Below are positions 34,128-45,250 of a stretch of DNA of 64,000 nt, one piece after another; the stretch's first letter is position 1; each line of letters starts with the position of its first letter. Both the position numbers and the translations under genes were made by a program. The stretch spans positions 55,042 to 119,041 of the IMG/VR virus record IMGVR_UViG_3300035228_001973; one strand, written 5' to 3'. The notes under the pieces are model-generated. The model was given only the letters and a program-made list of their open reading frames with translations, searched no databases and was not told where the DNA came from. This DNA is from a virus.

Positions 34128-37100
34128 CTATAGAGGTATACAATCTTCGTCACCTGTGGCGAAACATTCACCACCGTATAGTGAGGTAACTGCACCATAT
34201 ACTCCGGTATTTGGACCTGATGTCTCCTTTTCTACTTTAGCTACTCTGTAAGTGTTATCATTACCTTCCCCTGTCTGACCATCACCATTATCGACCCTAA
34301 AAGCAAACCATGCAGGGTTGTCTTGATTTCCACCCCAATCTTGTAATCCGTAGATGAATGAAGGCTGGTAAAAAACGCCATCGTAAGTCATCGGAGTATT
34401 GATAGAGTAAGCGATATCACAGAACGTATTACAAGGAATAGCACCTCCCGAAATCCATGCACTAAATTCACCACTTGGTTGTGAACTAGGTGTTGGTGTA
34501 GGTGTGGTCGTTGTTGTAGGTGTAGGTGTTGGCGAATCAATTGGTGTAGTTGTAGGTGTCGGTGTTGGCGTCGGTGTCGGACTTTGTGATGGTAATGGTG
34601 CATCGTCGCTAGGACATTGAGTACAGTTAGGGTATCCTGTATCTAAACTTAACGAGTATGATGGTCCTACGTAACCTGTTATATCTTCAACATATTCCCA
34701 ACATCCTGGTACTTCATTAAATGTTGAAACATTATTAGCTCCAGGATTAACAACATTTAATCCATATAATGTATCAGTATTTGTTTGTTGTGTACCTGAG
34801 AATACTATATCATAAAACTGAGTTTGTCGTTGTGATGAGGTTAAGTAACCAAATCGAGTACCTCCCGTAAATCTTTCCAACTCATCACCAACGGCGTATG
34901 AAGGTTTGTCTGTCCATGTCGAATCATCAGTTAAATCTATAGAAACTAATAACGTATATGGGTTAGTTGAACCTATAGGTATTTGCCCACTTCCATTACC
35001 CATTTTACCTGTATTGTATATGCTAATAGTTGTATTGGTTTTTATAACTTTAAATCTAATTTGACCCTTATTATTGTAATTACCCGAACCAAATGGTGAA
35101 GTACTTTTCCATACTATAGTATTGAAATTACCTGAACCATCAGTAAACGATTGAGTATTGTTATTTTGATTGAAGACTATTCTAGCAAAATTATTATCAC
35201 CGTTTAACATAAGGTATAACGTTTGTGTTTGACCTGAAGGACCATACACTCCACTCTCATCCTTAAATGCGGCTAAAACAAGACCTATAGTATCATTATC
35301 GGTCGCAGTACTACCCAAAGTTACTTCATGGTTATATTCATTATAACCACATGTTGAGTAAAACCCATTCATTAATCCACTATTTTGTGAACATTCAATC
35401 ATTTTTGTAACTCCACCCGCATCTGTAATTTTATTGATTGCCGTCACAACTGTATTAGATACACCACTAACGGTTAGATTACTATTCGCTAAAGAGGATG
35501 TAGACCAATTACTTGATGTAGTTAAAAATCTTGTAGCTGTCGGATTACCATATGCTAATCCTGTGTCTTGTGTTGGATTCCATGTTGACCATTTCCAACC
35601 ATTACTAGCACCTTTAACATTATACCAAACTACAAATTTATTAATAAAATCATTATAATAGAATTTACCACTGTCCGCATTGTTTTGTGATAAACCTGAA
35701 GGCCCAGTGTTTTCACCTTCGAACATCGGATAACTATAAACACCTAAATAATTAGATGACGATGGAGGTGTTGTGGCTCCCGTATAAAAATACATGTTAG
35801 GGTCATTAGTGATTATAGTTCCATTTATTTGTAACCCTGATTCACCTGCCCCAGGATAGTTAATTCCCGCAAAATTAGAAAATCTAACCCAATTACTAAT
35901 AATTACGTCAGGGTCTGTTTGCTCACCAAATGAAATATCCGTCTCAACACATCCGACACCACCACATCTTTCATATACGCTAATAATTTCAGGTAATGGA
36001 GTTGGGTCAGGTGTTGTACACTCTAAACAATCGGCATCGATACTATTAACAGAAGTTAAAATATGTGTTGATGAACCATCAACTTCCTCCTCATACGTTA
36101 AACAATATTCCACACCATCTATAGTACCATTGAATGTTGTACCTGATGTTACAGTACCACCTGTATAAGGTATTGGTGCAGTAACATAAAATTCTTGTTC
36201 TCTACCATTAGGGTCACAATTAGTTAACCTAGCAACTTCACCACAATCAAAATACCCATCATCTATTATAAATGTTACCGCTCCACCAACAGGCGTTATA
36301 CACGCTTGCGGCGTAGAAGTAGGTGTAGGTGTAGGTGTTGGAGTAATATCTTTAATATCCTCACCTATTATTATTATCGCATCACAATCATTAATTAACG
36401 TACTTGTCGGTGTAGGCGTTAATGTTGGTGTAACTGTATTAGTTGGTGTATTAGTTGGAGTTATAGTGTTAGTCGGAGTATTGGTTGGTGTTGGGCTTGG
36501 ACTAAGTCCTGGTGTTACTGTTGGAGTAGGAGTTACAGTATTCGTAGGTGTTAAGGTTGGTGTTATAGTTGGAGTAGGAGTGACAGTATTCGTAGGTGTA
36601 TTTGTTGGAGTTAAGGTGGGTGTGTTAGTTGGTGTAACAGTTGTAGTATTAGTCGGTGTAACAGTAGTAGTGTTAGTCGGAGTTAAAGTAGGAGTTAGTG
36701 TCGGGGTATTTGTTGGGGTTAATGTCGGAGTATTAGATGGAGTAGGTGTTAGTGTCTCAGCTGGTGTTGAAGTTACTGTTGAAGTTACTGTTGGTGTTAA
36801 TGTAGGGGTGTTAGTTGGAGTAACCGTCGCAGTATTAGTAGGTGTATTAGTAGGTGTATTAGTCGGCGTATTAGTAGGACTTAACGATGGAGTATTAGTC
36901 GGTGTATTTGTTGGAGTGTTAGTTACAGTATTCGTAGGTGTTAAAGTTGGACTTAACGATGGGGTGTTAGTCGGAGTATTCGTTGGAGTATTTGTTGGTG
37001 TTAATGTAGGGGTGTTAGTCGGTGTATTTGTAGGAGTGTTAGTTGGTGTGTTAGTCGGTGTATTTGTAGGAGTGTTAGTTGGTGTGTTAGTCGGTGTATT

Positions 37101-40100
37101 TGTAGGAGTGTTAGTTGGTGTTGGCGTTATGGTCGCACCAGGTGTTGAGGTTACACTTGGAGTTATTGTCGGAGTATTAGTAGGTGTTAATGTTGGAGTT
37201 ACCGTAGATGTGTTTGTTGGCGTTAATGTAGGTGTCGGCGTAGACGTATTTGTAGGTGTATTAGTTGGTGTTAATGTAGGTGTATTTGTAGGAGTTAGAG
37301 TTGGTGTTACCGTAGACGTATTTGTTGGTGTTAGAGTCGGCGTATTAGTAGGACTTAACGATGGAGTATTAGTCGGTGTGTTAGTCGGCGTAATAGTTAC
37401 AGTATTCGTAGGTGTATTTGTTGGAGTATTTGTAGGAGTATTTGTAGGAGTATTTGTAGGAGTAGGAGTTATAGTTGCATCAGGCGTTGACGTTACACTT
37501 GGAGTTATTGTCGGCGTATTTGTAGGCGTTACCGTAGCGGTATTAGTTGGCGTTAATGTAGGAGTAACTGTCGCAGTATTAGTCGGAGTTAAAGTAGGTG
37601 TATTAGTTGGTGTTAATGTAGGTGTATTAGTTGGAGTTAAGGTAGGAGTATTTGTAGGAGTAACTGTCGCAGTATTAGTCGGAGTTAATGTAGGACTTAA
37701 CGATGGTGTATTAGTTGGAGTTAATGTAGGGGTGTTAGTAGGTGTAACAGTTGCAGTATTTGTAGGAGTTAAAGTAGGGGTATTTGTAGGGGTAACTGTC
37801 GCAGTGTTAGTTGGAGTAACTGTCGCAGTATTAGTTGGAGTTAATGTTGGTGTATTTGTAGGTGTAGGAGTTATGGTTGCATCAGGCGTTGATGTTACAC
37901 TTGGAGTTAAGGTAGGAGTATTAGTCGGAGTTAAGGTAGGAGTATTAGTCGGAGTTAATGTAGGTGTATTTGTTGGAGTAACTGTCGCAGTATTAGTTGG
38001 AGTTAAGGTAGGTGTTAGTGTCGGGGTATTTGTCGGTGTTAAGGTAGGTGTATTACTAGGTGTAACAGTTGCAGTATTTGTAGGTGTAACTGTCGCAGTA
38101 TTAGTCGGAGTTAATGTAGGTGTAAGTGTTGCAGTATTAGTCGGAGTTAATGTAGGTGTAAGTGTTGCAGTATTAGTCGGAGTTAATGTAGGTGTAAGTG
38201 TTGCAGTATTAGTTGGAGTTAATGTAGGTGTATTACTAGGTGTAACAGTTGCAGTATTTGTAGGAGTCAGAGTCGGAGTGTTCGTAGGTGTTACCGTAGG
38301 AGTATTAGTAGGTGTAACTGTTGCAGTATTAGTCGGAGTTAATGTAGGCGTTACCGTAGATGTGTTTGTTGGAGTTAATGTAGGTGTGTTTGTTGGAGTT
38401 AATGTTGGCGTATTTGTAGGTGTGTTTGTTGGAGTATTTGTAGGTGTGTTTGTTGGAGTTAATGTTGGCGTATTTGTAGGCGTGACTGTCGCAGTATTTG
38501 TAGGGGTTAATGTCGGAGTATTACTAGGTGTAACAGTTGCAGTATTTGTAGGTGTAACAGTTGCAGTATTTGTAGGTGTAACAGTTGCAGTATTTGTAGG
38601 TGTTAAAGTAGGAGTTAGCGTCGGAGTATTTGTTGGTGTTAATGTCGGAGTATTACTAGGTGTAACAGTTGCAGTATTTGTTGGCGTATTTGTTGGGGTT
38701 AAGGTAGGAGTTAATGTGGGTGTATTTGTCGGAGTATTAGTTGGTGTAACCGTTGCGGTATTAGTTGGAGTTAAGGTAGGTGTATTAGTCGGGGTATTTG
38801 TCGGAGTTGGTGTTGGTGTATCTGACGGACAAGTACCACATGATTCACAAGAATTAAATAAATCATCAGGAATTAACTTACCATCCTCACCTGCTCCACC
38901 TTGCGATTCACCCGTAATCTCATAACAATCACCTAACCATTTTAAATGGGTTCCACCATATTGTACACTAGGTTTTGTAATTCCGTCACTACATGGTACC
39001 GTTAATTTTACAACTATTCTTTCTTCAGTACAACAGTCTTCCAATTCTATTGTCCAATATTTACAATCAACCTCTTTTTCATAACATTCATCACAATCAT
39101 CAAAATCGGGAGAGTTAAATACTCCATCAGTACCATCACCCCCAACATTATTAGCGAAATAACAACAATTATCAATAAAAAAAACATTGTTATTTGCTAC
39201 TATATTTCCAGCATCAGCTGAGGGAACTAATATATTTTTACTTAGTATACTTGTACAACAGTCATACAGTGTTATTCCCCTATAACTAACAGTTGTTGTC
39301 GGTGTTGGTGTTTGTGTTGGAGTTGGACTAATGGAAGGAGATGGTTCCGAACATGGAAATAACAACTTACAGTCTTTACATTCTTGTTCTGAATTGGGAT
39401 TTACTTGTGGTCCACCATTACCTCCAAGTGCGACTAGTTCGTAACATTCATTATTTATCACAAAAGTGGAACCTAAGACAGTAAAAGATGGTGCCTCTAC
39501 ATCCAAAAAGAAAGTGTCGTCACAACATTTTGCCGCACGATATCTACTGTAGATTATTTCAGGTACCGTTGGTGTAGGTGTAGGAGTTGGAGTCGGAGTA
39601 TTGGATGGAGACTCTCCTGTACAACAATCCGTACAGTCTTCAGAAACACTGTTGATAATTACAGTCGTGTTACTTACCGCCTTACTATCAACATCTGTAA
39701 CAAGATAACAACATTCATCGTTCGGTGCCGGACTATTTACCGTAACCACCTGACCAATAAATGGACAAGGAAATAAAGAAGGCGTTTGTACCGTAACCCA
39801 TAATCCATCTAAAGGATACGTACACCCACCTAATTCACCTGAGGGACATACTCCCGTTATCTGGTCACAACCTCTTAATTTTATTTTACATGCGGCACTA
39901 AGTTGTTGAGTATCACCTGGTGTAATAGGTGTCGTACCTGAATCACCAGGACAATCTACACATCCATTACCTATCCACATTGATTGTATTGTACCAATAA
40001 AAGATACTGTTGGCGAGCAACTCGGACAATCACTTATAGGTATCCAACACGAACCATTACCATCAATAAAACCATTAAATCCGACCGCTAGATTCATAGT

Positions 40101-40625
40101 ATTATTAATACATGCGACGTTAAATGAACTATCACAATTTTGAATACATATCGTACCAACATTATGTACAACATATCCGTCTAATAAATAATGAAATGGT
40201 CCGTGTAAACTAATTGAAATTAAATCCTCCTTATTGGTGGATTTTTCATAACTATAAATATTCTCTAACAATATACTGTCTTCCGTGATTCTTACTAATT
40301 TGTGGTCATCACCTAAGTATAAATTATTAACATTTTTAAATTCAAAAGTTTTATTTAAAGTATTATATACAAGTATTTCCTTATCCCTTAAAGATAGTTC
40401 ATTAATGGTTATATAATCTTGATTTTCTGTGGAAACTTTATTTACCTCAGATGAAGTAAACTCTAATTCATTAATTTCTTTACTTGACCAATATTTAGCT
40501 TCTTGAACGTCACCATCATTAGGTAAAACAATAGTTTGCAGAGACATACCCTCTTGAACATCTTCAATATTCAAAAGAGTACCATCAAGTAATAAAACTT
40601 TTTGACCTACTTTATATCCAACCAT
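34128..40625 (-). CDS. giant fibre-like protein: N-terminal Hint domain, Cys-rich modules, long TPTx array
   Basis: 2165 residues. Residues 4-155 resemble a Hint (hedgehog/intein) domain: [20 protein letters not shown] (block A-like, Cys replaced by Tyr4) to [10 protein letters not shown] (block G, H154-N155), followed by Val156. Residues about 155-600 hold Cys-rich modules (YxxCC ... CxxC). About 800 residues of TPTx repeats follow. The C-terminal 700 residues contain a lectin-like beta domain (about 1550-2050), short PT linkers and a terminal Cys-containing domain. Directly downstream of the glycosyltransferase cassette. Probably a long tail fibre or surface fibre. Confidence 0.75.
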   Translation of the reverse strand: MVGYKVGQKVLLLDGTLLNIEDVQEGMSLQTIVLPNDGDVQEAKYWSSKEINELEFTSSEVNKVSTENQDYITINELSLRDKEILVYNTLNKTFEFKNVNNLYLGDDHKLVRITEDSILLENIYSYEKSTNKEDLISISLHGPFHYLLDGYVVHNVGTICIQNCDSSFNVACINNTMNLAVGFNGFIDGNGSCWIPISDCPSCSPTVSFIGTIQSMWIGNGCVDCPGDSGTTPITPGDTQQLSAACKIKLRGCDQITGVCPSGELGGCTYPLDGLWVTVQTPSLFPCPFIGQVVTVNSPAPNDECCYLVTDVDSKAVSNTTVIINSVSEDCTDCCTGESPSNTPTPTPTPTPTVPEIIYSRYRAAKCCDDTFFLDVEAPSFTVLGSTFVINNECYELVALGGNGGPQVNPNSEQECKDCKLLFPCSEPSPSISPTPTQTPTPTTTVSYRGITLYDCCTSILSKNILVPSADAGNIVANNNVFFIDNCCYFANNVGGDGTDGVFNSPDFDDCDECYEKEVDCKYWTIELEDCCTEERIVVKLTVPCSDGITKPSVQYGGTHLKWLGDCYEITGESQGGAGEDGKLIPDDLFNSCESCGTCPSDTPTPTPTNTPTNTPTLTPTNTATVTPTNTPTNTPTLTPTLTPTNTPTNTATVTPSNTPTLTPTNTPTLTPTLTPTNTATVTPTNTATVTPTNTATVTPSNTPTLTPTNTATVTPTNTPTLTPTNTPTNTPTNTPTNTPTLTPTNTPTLTPTNTSTVTPTLTPTNTATVTPTNTPTVTPTNTPTLTPTNTATVTPSNTPTLTPTNTATLTPTLTPTNTATLTPTLTPTNTATLTPTLTPTNTATVTPTNTATVTPSNTPTLTPTNTPTLTPTLTPTNTATVTPTNTPTLTPTNTPTLTPTNTPTLTPSVTSTPDATITPTPTNTPTLTPTNTATVTPTNTATVTPTNTPTLTPTNTATVTPTNTPTLTPTNTPSLSPTLTPTNTATVTPTNTPTLTPTNTPTLTPTNTPTLTPTNTATVTPTLTPTNTATVTPTNTPTITPSVTSTPDATITPTPTNTPTNTPTNTPTNTPTNTVTITPTNTPTNTPSLSPTNTPTLTPTNTSTVTPTLTPTNTPTLTPTNTPTNTSTPTPTLTPTNTSTVTPTLTPTNTPTITPSVTSTPGATITPTPTNTPTNTPTNTPTNTPTNTPTNTPTNTPTNTPTNTPTLTPTNTPTNTPTNTPSLSPTLTPTNTVTNTPTNTPTNTPSLSPTNTPTNTPTNTPTNTATVTPTNTPTLTPTVTSTVTSTPAETLTPTPSNTPTLTPTNTPTLTPTLTPTNTTTVTPTNTTTVTPTNTPTLTPTNTPTNTVTPTPTITPTLTPTNTVTPTPTVTPGLSPSPTPTNTPTNTITPTNTPTNTVTPTLTPTPTSTLINDCDAIIIIGEDIKDITPTPTPTPTSTPQACITPVGGAVTFIIDDGYFDCGEVARLTNCDPNGREQEFYVTAPIPYTGGTVTSGTTFNGTIDGVEYCLTYEEEVDGSSTHILTSVNSIDADCLECTTPDPTPLPEIISVYERCGGVGCVETDISFGEQTDPDVIISNWVRFSNFAGINYPGAGESGLQINGTIITNDPNMYFYTGATTPPSSSNYLGVYSYPMFEGENTGPSGLSQNNADSGKFYYNDFINKFVVWYNVKGASNGWKWSTWNPTQDTGLAYGNPTATRFLTTSSNWSTSSLANSNLTVSGVSNTVVTAINKITDAGGVTKMIECSQNSGLMNGFYSTCGYNEYNHEVTLGSTATDNDTIGLVLAAFKDESGVYGPSGQTQTLYLMLNGDNNFARIVFNQNNNTQSFTDGSGNFNTIVWKSTSPFGSGNYNNKGQIRFKVIKTNTTISIYNTGKMGNGSGQIPIGSTNPYTLLVSIDLTDDSTWTDKPSYAVGDELERFTGGTRFGYLTSSQRQTQFYDIVFSGTQQTNTDTLYGLNVVNPGANNVSTFNEVPGCWEYVEDITGYVGPSYSLSLDTGYPNCTQCPSDDAPLPSQSPTPTPTPTPTTTPIDSPTPTPTTTTTPTPTPSSQPSGEFSAWISGGAIPCNTFCDIAYSINTPMTYDGVFYQPSFIYGLQDWGGNQDNPAWFAFRVDNGDGQTGEGNDNTYRVAKVEKETSGPNTGVYGAVTSLYGGECFATGDEDCIPL
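36405..38825 (-). repeat. giant TPTx tetrapeptide array
   Basis: About 2.4 kb coding for about 800 residues of [16 protein letters not shown] units, with occasional breaks such as [13 protein letters not shown]. The period is 12 bases. Synonymous codons differ from unit to unit, so it is an old or protein-selected repeat rather than a fresh slippage product. Confidence 0.9.
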
Positions 40626-40643
40626 ATAACTAAATACTTTCTA

Positions 40644-40651
40644 TATAAATA
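40644..40651 (-). promoter_or_regulatory. TATTTATA box before the giant fibre gene
   Basis: Minus strand GATTATTTATATAG, 18 bases before ATG 40625, directly after a hairpin (40651-40666). Confidence 0.5.
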
Positions 40652-40666
40652 ATCGCATAAGCGATT
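40651..40666 (-). terminator. hairpin between the glycosyltransferase cassette and fibre gene
   Basis: Minus strand AATCGC-TTAT-GCGATT, 6-bp stem, 13 bases after the stop of the 40680 gene; no long T-run, so termination may be partial. Confidence 0.4.
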
Positions 40667-40679
40667 TTGTGACATTTTA

Positions 40680-42350
40680 TTATGACTCTTTTCTTAATTT
40701 ACCATCATAGTGGTCAAATCGGTCATGTTCTGTTGGTGTAAGTAATAAAATACCGGGGTTTATATTACCCTTTACGGTTTCTTGAAAAATATATGACATC
40801 CAAGTCTGTTCAAATGGTCTTTCCCACTTTTCAGTTAAAAACATTTTTTTATTACCATATTTAGAGACCAATTGAGGCCAATTACAGTAATATATCTCAC
40901 CATGAGCATATGGTACACCATTAAAGGAGTCTATTTTAGTTAATTTAGTCTTAGGTGCGTTCGGGTCCAATCCTTGAACAGGTAAAATTGATTTTTCAGG
41001 CCAGTGACTTTCTCTAAATTCTTGAGGAACGTTGTACCACGCCCACTGAACTCTATTATCCCCATAAAACTCACTAAACGATAACTTCAAGAAGTCAAAA
41101 TTATTTTTTTTAGTAATATGTAGCGACTTTCTATATAACCCGTCAACAAACCTATTGAAACCATTTTTACCTACCTCACCTTTCTTGGGATAAAAAAACA
41201 TATCGTCTTCAAAAAAGAAATAATAATCATATCCCCTATTTTCCGCATCTTCGGCAACCCATTGTCTACCACCGCATATACCTAAATTATCTTTTTTAAC
41301 GTGAATTATGTCGTGTTCTTCACATAATTTTTTATATTCAGGAGTAGTCTTCAAATCGGTAGAATTGTCTAATAATATCCATTGAGGTTTTTCGATAAAA
41401 TCTTTATCATATTGATTCATCGACTTAATTAATGTTTTAACCTGATTAGGACTATTAAATGTTATAACATACAAACCAACATTATTAATATTTAAATCGT
41501 TACTCTTTAATTCCACTTTAGATTCATTTAAAACTTTATGTTTATTATTTTTCACGTCTTCAAAAAACTTACTTATTAAACCATTACTTTCGATTGGAAA
41601 ATATTGATACAAATCAGCGTGTCTATAAAGTAATATCGTAAATAGAGATTCCTCAGTACCCATATAACCTTCATTTAACGTACTTTTCATTAAATTATAG
41701 TATTGGTTATTAAAATCGGATATAGACTCAACTGGACCACCAAAAAACCCTCCCCTACATACCTTATCTACTTTAGACGATGTTAATTCACACATTTTTT
41801 TATAATTAAACCCATGAATTTCATTTTCAGCCTTATATGGGAAAGATATAAATGTTATTTTATCAATATTACCTAACTTATCAATAACTTTGTCATGGGT
41901 AAAATATCCGGAATGTACAGTATTCGTAATACCGGCATCTAACCAATATAAATGAGTCGATTTAAACCTATCCATTATCTTAGCGTCGTGCATTAAAAAT
42001 ACTTTAGACATCACAAGAGGGTTATACATGTCTAATTTAGATTGTGTCGATTCACCTAACCAACCCGCCTGAGCCCTCCATTTTTCTGATTGTCTTATTT
42101 CTGAAATTTTATCATAAAACTCATTTTTAAACCATTTTTGGTCCCTAACTATAAATTGAGTATTTTCTTTTGTTCTTTTTTTAAAAACAAACTCTTCAAT
42201 TTCCTTATCACCAAATATTATAAGATTATACGGTAAATCTAAAAATTGATTAAATTTTTCTAAATAATGTTCAAACGTTCGAGACCATCCTTCAGATAAT
42301 TCGTCTCTTTTTATATTCCATAAACCTGTTACTATCGTGATATTATCCAT
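40680..42350 (-). CDS. two-domain glycosyltransferase (HtrL/YibB-like plus GT-A)
   Basis: 556 residues. Residues 1-260 resemble HtrL/YibB proteins (NITIVTGLWNIKRDE, LIIFGDKEI, VFLMHDAKIM, LYWLDAGIT). Residues 285-556 are a GT2-like GT-A domain (VGLYVITFNSPNQVKTLI, ILLDNSTD, NLGICGGRQWVAE, YYFFFEDDMFFYP) with EDDM as metal/nucleotide-binding acid motif. Likely bifunctional transfer of two sugars. Last gene of the cassette, 54 bases before the giant fibre gene; cytoplasmic. Acceptor unknown. Confidence 0.75.
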   Translation of the reverse strand: MDNITIVTGLWNIKRDELSEGWSRTFEHYLEKFNQFLDLPYNLIIFGDKEIEEFVFKKRTKENTQFIVRDQKWFKNEFYDKISEIRQSEKWRAQAGWLGESTQSKLDMYNPLVMSKVFLMHDAKIMDRFKSTHLYWLDAGITNTVHSGYFTHDKVIDKLGNIDKITFISFPYKAENEIHGFNYKKMCELTSSKVDKVCRGGFFGGPVESISDFNNQYYNLMKSTLNEGYMGTEESLFTILLYRHADLYQYFPIESNGLISKFFEDVKNNKHKVLNESKVELKSNDLNINNVGLYVITFNSPNQVKTLIKSMNQYDKDFIEKPQWILLDNSTDLKTTPEYKKLCEEHDIIHVKKDNLGICGGRQWVAEDAENRGYDYYFFFEDDMFFYPKKGEVGKNGFNRFVDGLYRKSLHITKKNNFDFLKLSFSEFYGDNRVQWAWYNVPQEFRESHWPEKSILPVQGLDPNAPKTKLTKIDSFNGVPYAHGEIYYCNWPQLVSKYGNKKMFLTEKWERPFEQTWMSYIFQETVKGNINPGILLLTPTEHDRFDHYDGKLRKES

Positions 42351-42964
42351 TACTCTTTTATTTTACAAACCCATACAACTTTATCAAAAGTTTCTTTCAT
42401 AAAACTTTTTAAATTATATTTTTCACATGTTTCTTTTATGTCTTCTTCCCCAATTTCTCTCCAATTCCAAATTTTATCCCTATAATTCTCTAAAAAGTTT
42501 TCTTTAGTATCTACATAGTCGTGAGCCATTATAATATCTCCACTTTTTAAGTACTTTGATAAGATTATAAATTCATTGACTTTACTTCCTCCATCACATA
42601 ATACTAATGTAGTCCCTTCTCGACCAATAAAAGATTCAACCATTTCTGGTTTTTCAATCTCTTTATATGAATGTGAAAAAATATTTTCAACAATAATTTC
42701 AATATTTCTCTTTCTCATTTCTGGAAACCATTTATGTTCTTTAACTTCAAAAGATTTAATATCTGTTTTTTCTAACCCTATCTCATCTAAAGTTTCTCTT
42801 ATTGAGAGTGTTGTCCCTCCGCCAGCAGTTCCAATTTCCACTATTTGTTTAGGTTTAATTTCTTTTAATAACTTTTCAAAAGCACCACTAACTTCCGGTT
42901 TTTGTTGCATTGTTAGTCTAAAATTTGGTGTTATTTTTGAAATATATGAAGTATGTCCTTTCAT
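42350..42964 (-). CDS. class I SAM methyltransferase, CmcI-like
   Basis: 204 residues. AdoMet motif I QIVEIGTAGGGTTLSI, then IKSFEVKEHKW, TTLVLCDGGSKVNEF and SGDIIMAHDYVDTK. The order matches the CmcI/rhamnosyl O-methyltransferase family, which often modifies sugars. In this cassette it may O-methylate the glycan. Shares one base with the following glycosyltransferase gene. Confidence 0.75.
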   Translation of the reverse strand: MKGHTSYISKITPNFRLTMQQKPEVSGAFEKLLKEIKPKQIVEIGTAGGGTTLSIRETLDEIGLEKTDIKSFEVKEHKWFPEMRKRNIEIIVENIFSHSYKEIEKPEMVESFIGREGTTLVLCDGGSKVNEFIILSKYLKSGDIIMAHDYVDTKENFLENYRDKIWNWREIGEEDIKETCEKYNLKSFMKETFDKVVWVCKIKE

Positions 42965-42971
42965 TTTTTTA

Positions 42972-43970
42972 TTATATTAATTTTAATTTATTAATGACCA
43001 ATTCCGCACTTTTTGGCCATCTCATATTTTTATCATACCAATCTCTTTGATTTTTACTTATAAATTTTAAAAATTCGTCATCGTTTTTTACTTCGTTATA
43101 TTTAGAAATAATTAAATTTGTTACACCTTCATGACCATTTTTATCAAATTCTAAAAATGCGTGTTCTCTAGGTATTGTTATATAGTGATAATTAGGTATG
43201 AAAGCCTCATGTATCTCGCTTTTATATTCTATTCTTATATACGGAACACCAATCGCCATCATTTCAATATCTCTATAACAAAGCTCACCAGGGTGTTCAT
43301 TAGCACTATTAAACATATCAACATCCATATAGTGAGATAATGCAATTTTTTGTTTACTTAATTGATTAAGGTAAGTATCAATATGTATATTATTAGGGTC
43401 TAAATATTTTTTATCATATAGTAGTCTAACAACATTTCGGTACGCAGTTTTTTCATCACCTTTCCAACCACCACCTTTAAAGTACAACTTGTCATTTAAG
43501 ATATCAGTATTATCTCTAATTTCTCGGTGTTTATTAACATCAAAATCTTGAAAAAACCCGAAAATAAATGGATGTACCTTATCTAACTTATTCAATAGTC
43601 TATTTTTTTTTAAGTGTTCAACAATATATCTCCTACTAAAATGTGCTGACATTATACCTAAACATTTATCACTTTTTAGATAATGAACCACTTGCGATGT
43701 GAAATACTTAGTAAAAGTTATGACAATAAATTCGCCATTATCTAAATTTTCTGCAATAAAATCAACATCACTTAATGGTGGATTATTACCAAATTGACCC
43801 ACTTTAGATTGTAAATCTATTCTACCACTAAATGTGCCACCATCTTTATTATAATTAACTACTTCAACCTCTGAAAATTGCTTTAAAAATTCTATAAATT
43901 TTTTATACCAAGGTAAATGATACCTACCCCATTTTTCATTTTGAAACATATGTACTCTCAATTTTGCCAT
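42972..43970 (-). CDS. putative glycosyltransferase
   Basis: 332 residues, no sharp signature. The C-terminal half (HPGELCYRDIEMMAIGVPYI, SEIHEAFIPNYHYITIP) looks like the donor-binding half of GT-B enzymes, with the ELCYRDIEMMAIGVP stretch in place of the usual E-x7-E region, and a following HYI segment recalling CAP10-type transferases. The call leans on context: enclosed by a GT60-like enzyme and a methyltransferase on the same strand with 7-11 base gaps. Confidence 0.55.
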   Translation of the reverse strand: MAKLRVHMFQNEKWGRYHLPWYKKFIEFLKQFSEVEVVNYNKDGGTFSGRIDLQSKVGQFGNNPPLSDVDFIAENLDNGEFIVITFTKYFTSQVVHYLKSDKCLGIMSAHFSRRYIVEHLKKNRLLNKLDKVHPFIFGFFQDFDVNKHREIRDNTDILNDKLYFKGGGWKGDEKTAYRNVVRLLYDKKYLDPNNIHIDTYLNQLSKQKIALSHYMDVDMFNSANEHPGELCYRDIEMMAIGVPYIRIEYKSEIHEAFIPNYHYITIPREHAFLEFDKNGHEGVTNLIISKYNEVKNDDEFLKFISKNQRDWYDKNMRWPKSAELVINKLKLI

Positions 43971-43981
43971 ATATATCTACA

Positions 43982-45250
43982 CTATAAATTTCCTGTTATT
44001 CGTTCACCCCAACCTTTAGACTCTGAAAATGGCCAAACCACCCAATACTTAGGTTTTTCAGCGGTTGGGAATTCTCTCCAAACTTTACAGTAACCTGCCG
44101 GGTCAGTCATCATTCGTTTAATCTCATTTTTATCCGCATCCTTTCTAAATAAAGTCTTATCATCTTCTCCATGAAATGCGACTACCCAATATTCATAATC
44201 TTTTTCAGGTACTTTATCAAACCCAACATCTATACAATGTTTAAATATTGAAGAAAAACTTTCTAACCACTTTTCCTCACTATCAAAATCTTTAATACCT
44301 GGATTTGGTGGGTAATTTTTATCAATAGTATGTTGTTGTATCGCTCTTTTTGAAAAAAGTAAACCTGAATACTCTTCATATTGTCTTAAAGTTCTTTCAG
44401 TACCAAATCCATAAATACCTTCGTGACCTTCTTGTTTTTCACCATCCATACCAAATAACTTTCTATTAGTTAAGTGCGAATGACTATTTTTTTCTCCCCA
44501 CGTACTATCGTCATCCCATTGTTTAGTTCTACCCTTACGAGTATACTCATGCCAAATCAATGTTTTATGTGGGTGAAATAAATCATACCCCCACGTAAAC
44601 GCTCTTACCGCTATTGATATTTCTTCTCCGTGAAAATAATATTCTGGATTATGTTGTACTTCTTCAGAAAACTGACCTAAAGTGAAACACATATGTGCCG
44701 AATAGAATCTTGAAGGTACAGGTATATCTAAATCTTTCCAATTCGGTATCGTTTCAGGTAAGAAGAAGACCGCACCTTCAGGGATAAATCTATCAAAAGC
44801 CATTCTCCATGGTTCCATAACTCTACCTTTAGGGTCATTATCGGGGTCATATGACGACACATAACCCGTTAATAATGGTTTAGGTATACCTAATTTTTGG
44901 AGGTCTTTGACCATCTTTATTAATTCCGTATCCCAATTCGGTGCAAATCTCATATGAGAATCAATTTGTAAAGTATACATTTCACCACCATAAAGTTGTT
45001 GAACTTGATTTCTAGCCCAACATACTCCTTTAGCTTCAGTATAAAGTACATCACTAATTCGGAACCTTTTATCGTCTCGATACTTATCTAAGTTATCAAA
45101 TCCGTCCTCAGGGTGATATTGCCTACAAATACCTAACACTAAATTCTGAGGTTTTTTAGCATTCTCCAACATATCCTCAATAGTCTTAACTAATTCAGGG
45201 TCTCTATATGCGGCTATTTGTACAAAAATTGTTTGTGGTTTACGAGCCAT
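43982..45250 (-). CDS. GT60-like (GlcNAc) glycosyltransferase
   Basis: 422 residues. IFVQIAAYRDPELVKTIEDM, LVLGICRQYHPEDGFD, AKGVCWARNQVQQLYGGE, the metal-binding QIDSHMRF (D97, H99), HGEEISIAVRAFTWGYDLF (E209) and LIWHEYTRKG (H234). These are the hallmarks of the GlcNAc-transferase family that includes Dictyostelium Gnt1, which puts GlcNAc on hydroxyproline of Skp1. First gene of the cassette leading to the giant TPTx protein. It would act on a protein acceptor; hydroxy-Pro or Thr is a guess. Confidence 0.85.
   Translation of the reverse strand: MARKPQTIFVQIAAYRDPELVKTIEDMLENAKKPQNLVLGICRQYHPEDGFDNLDKYRDDKRFRISDVLYTEAKGVCWARNQVQQLYGGEMYTLQIDSHMRFAPNWDTELIKMVKDLQKLGIPKPLLTGYVSSYDPDNDPKGRVMEPWRMAFDRFIPEGAVFFLPETIPNWKDLDIPVPSRFYSAHMCFTLGQFSEEVQHNPEYYFHGEEISIAVRAFTWGYDLFHPHKTLIWHEYTRKGRTKQWDDDSTWGEKNSHSHLTNRKLFGMDGEKQEGHEGIYGFGTERTLRQYEEYSGLLFSKRAIQQHTIDKNYPPNPGIKDFDSEEKWLESFSSIFKHCIDVGFDKVPEKDYEYWVVAFHGEDDKTLFRKDADKNEIKRMMTDPAGYCKVWREFPTAEKPKYWVVWPFSESKGWGERITGNL

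Noticed and set aside
36466-38925. Long plus-strand open frame of Val-Gly-Val repeats (819 residues)
   Set aside because: Antisense shadow of the TPTx array: the complement of ACN-CCN-ACN units contains no stops. The same holds for 52998-55175 and 33056-33349.
34128-40625. Active intein in the giant fibre gene
   Set aside because: Hint-like domain lacks Cys1 and a +1 Cys/Ser/Thr and sits at the very N-terminus with no N-extein; only C-terminal cleavage is conceivable.
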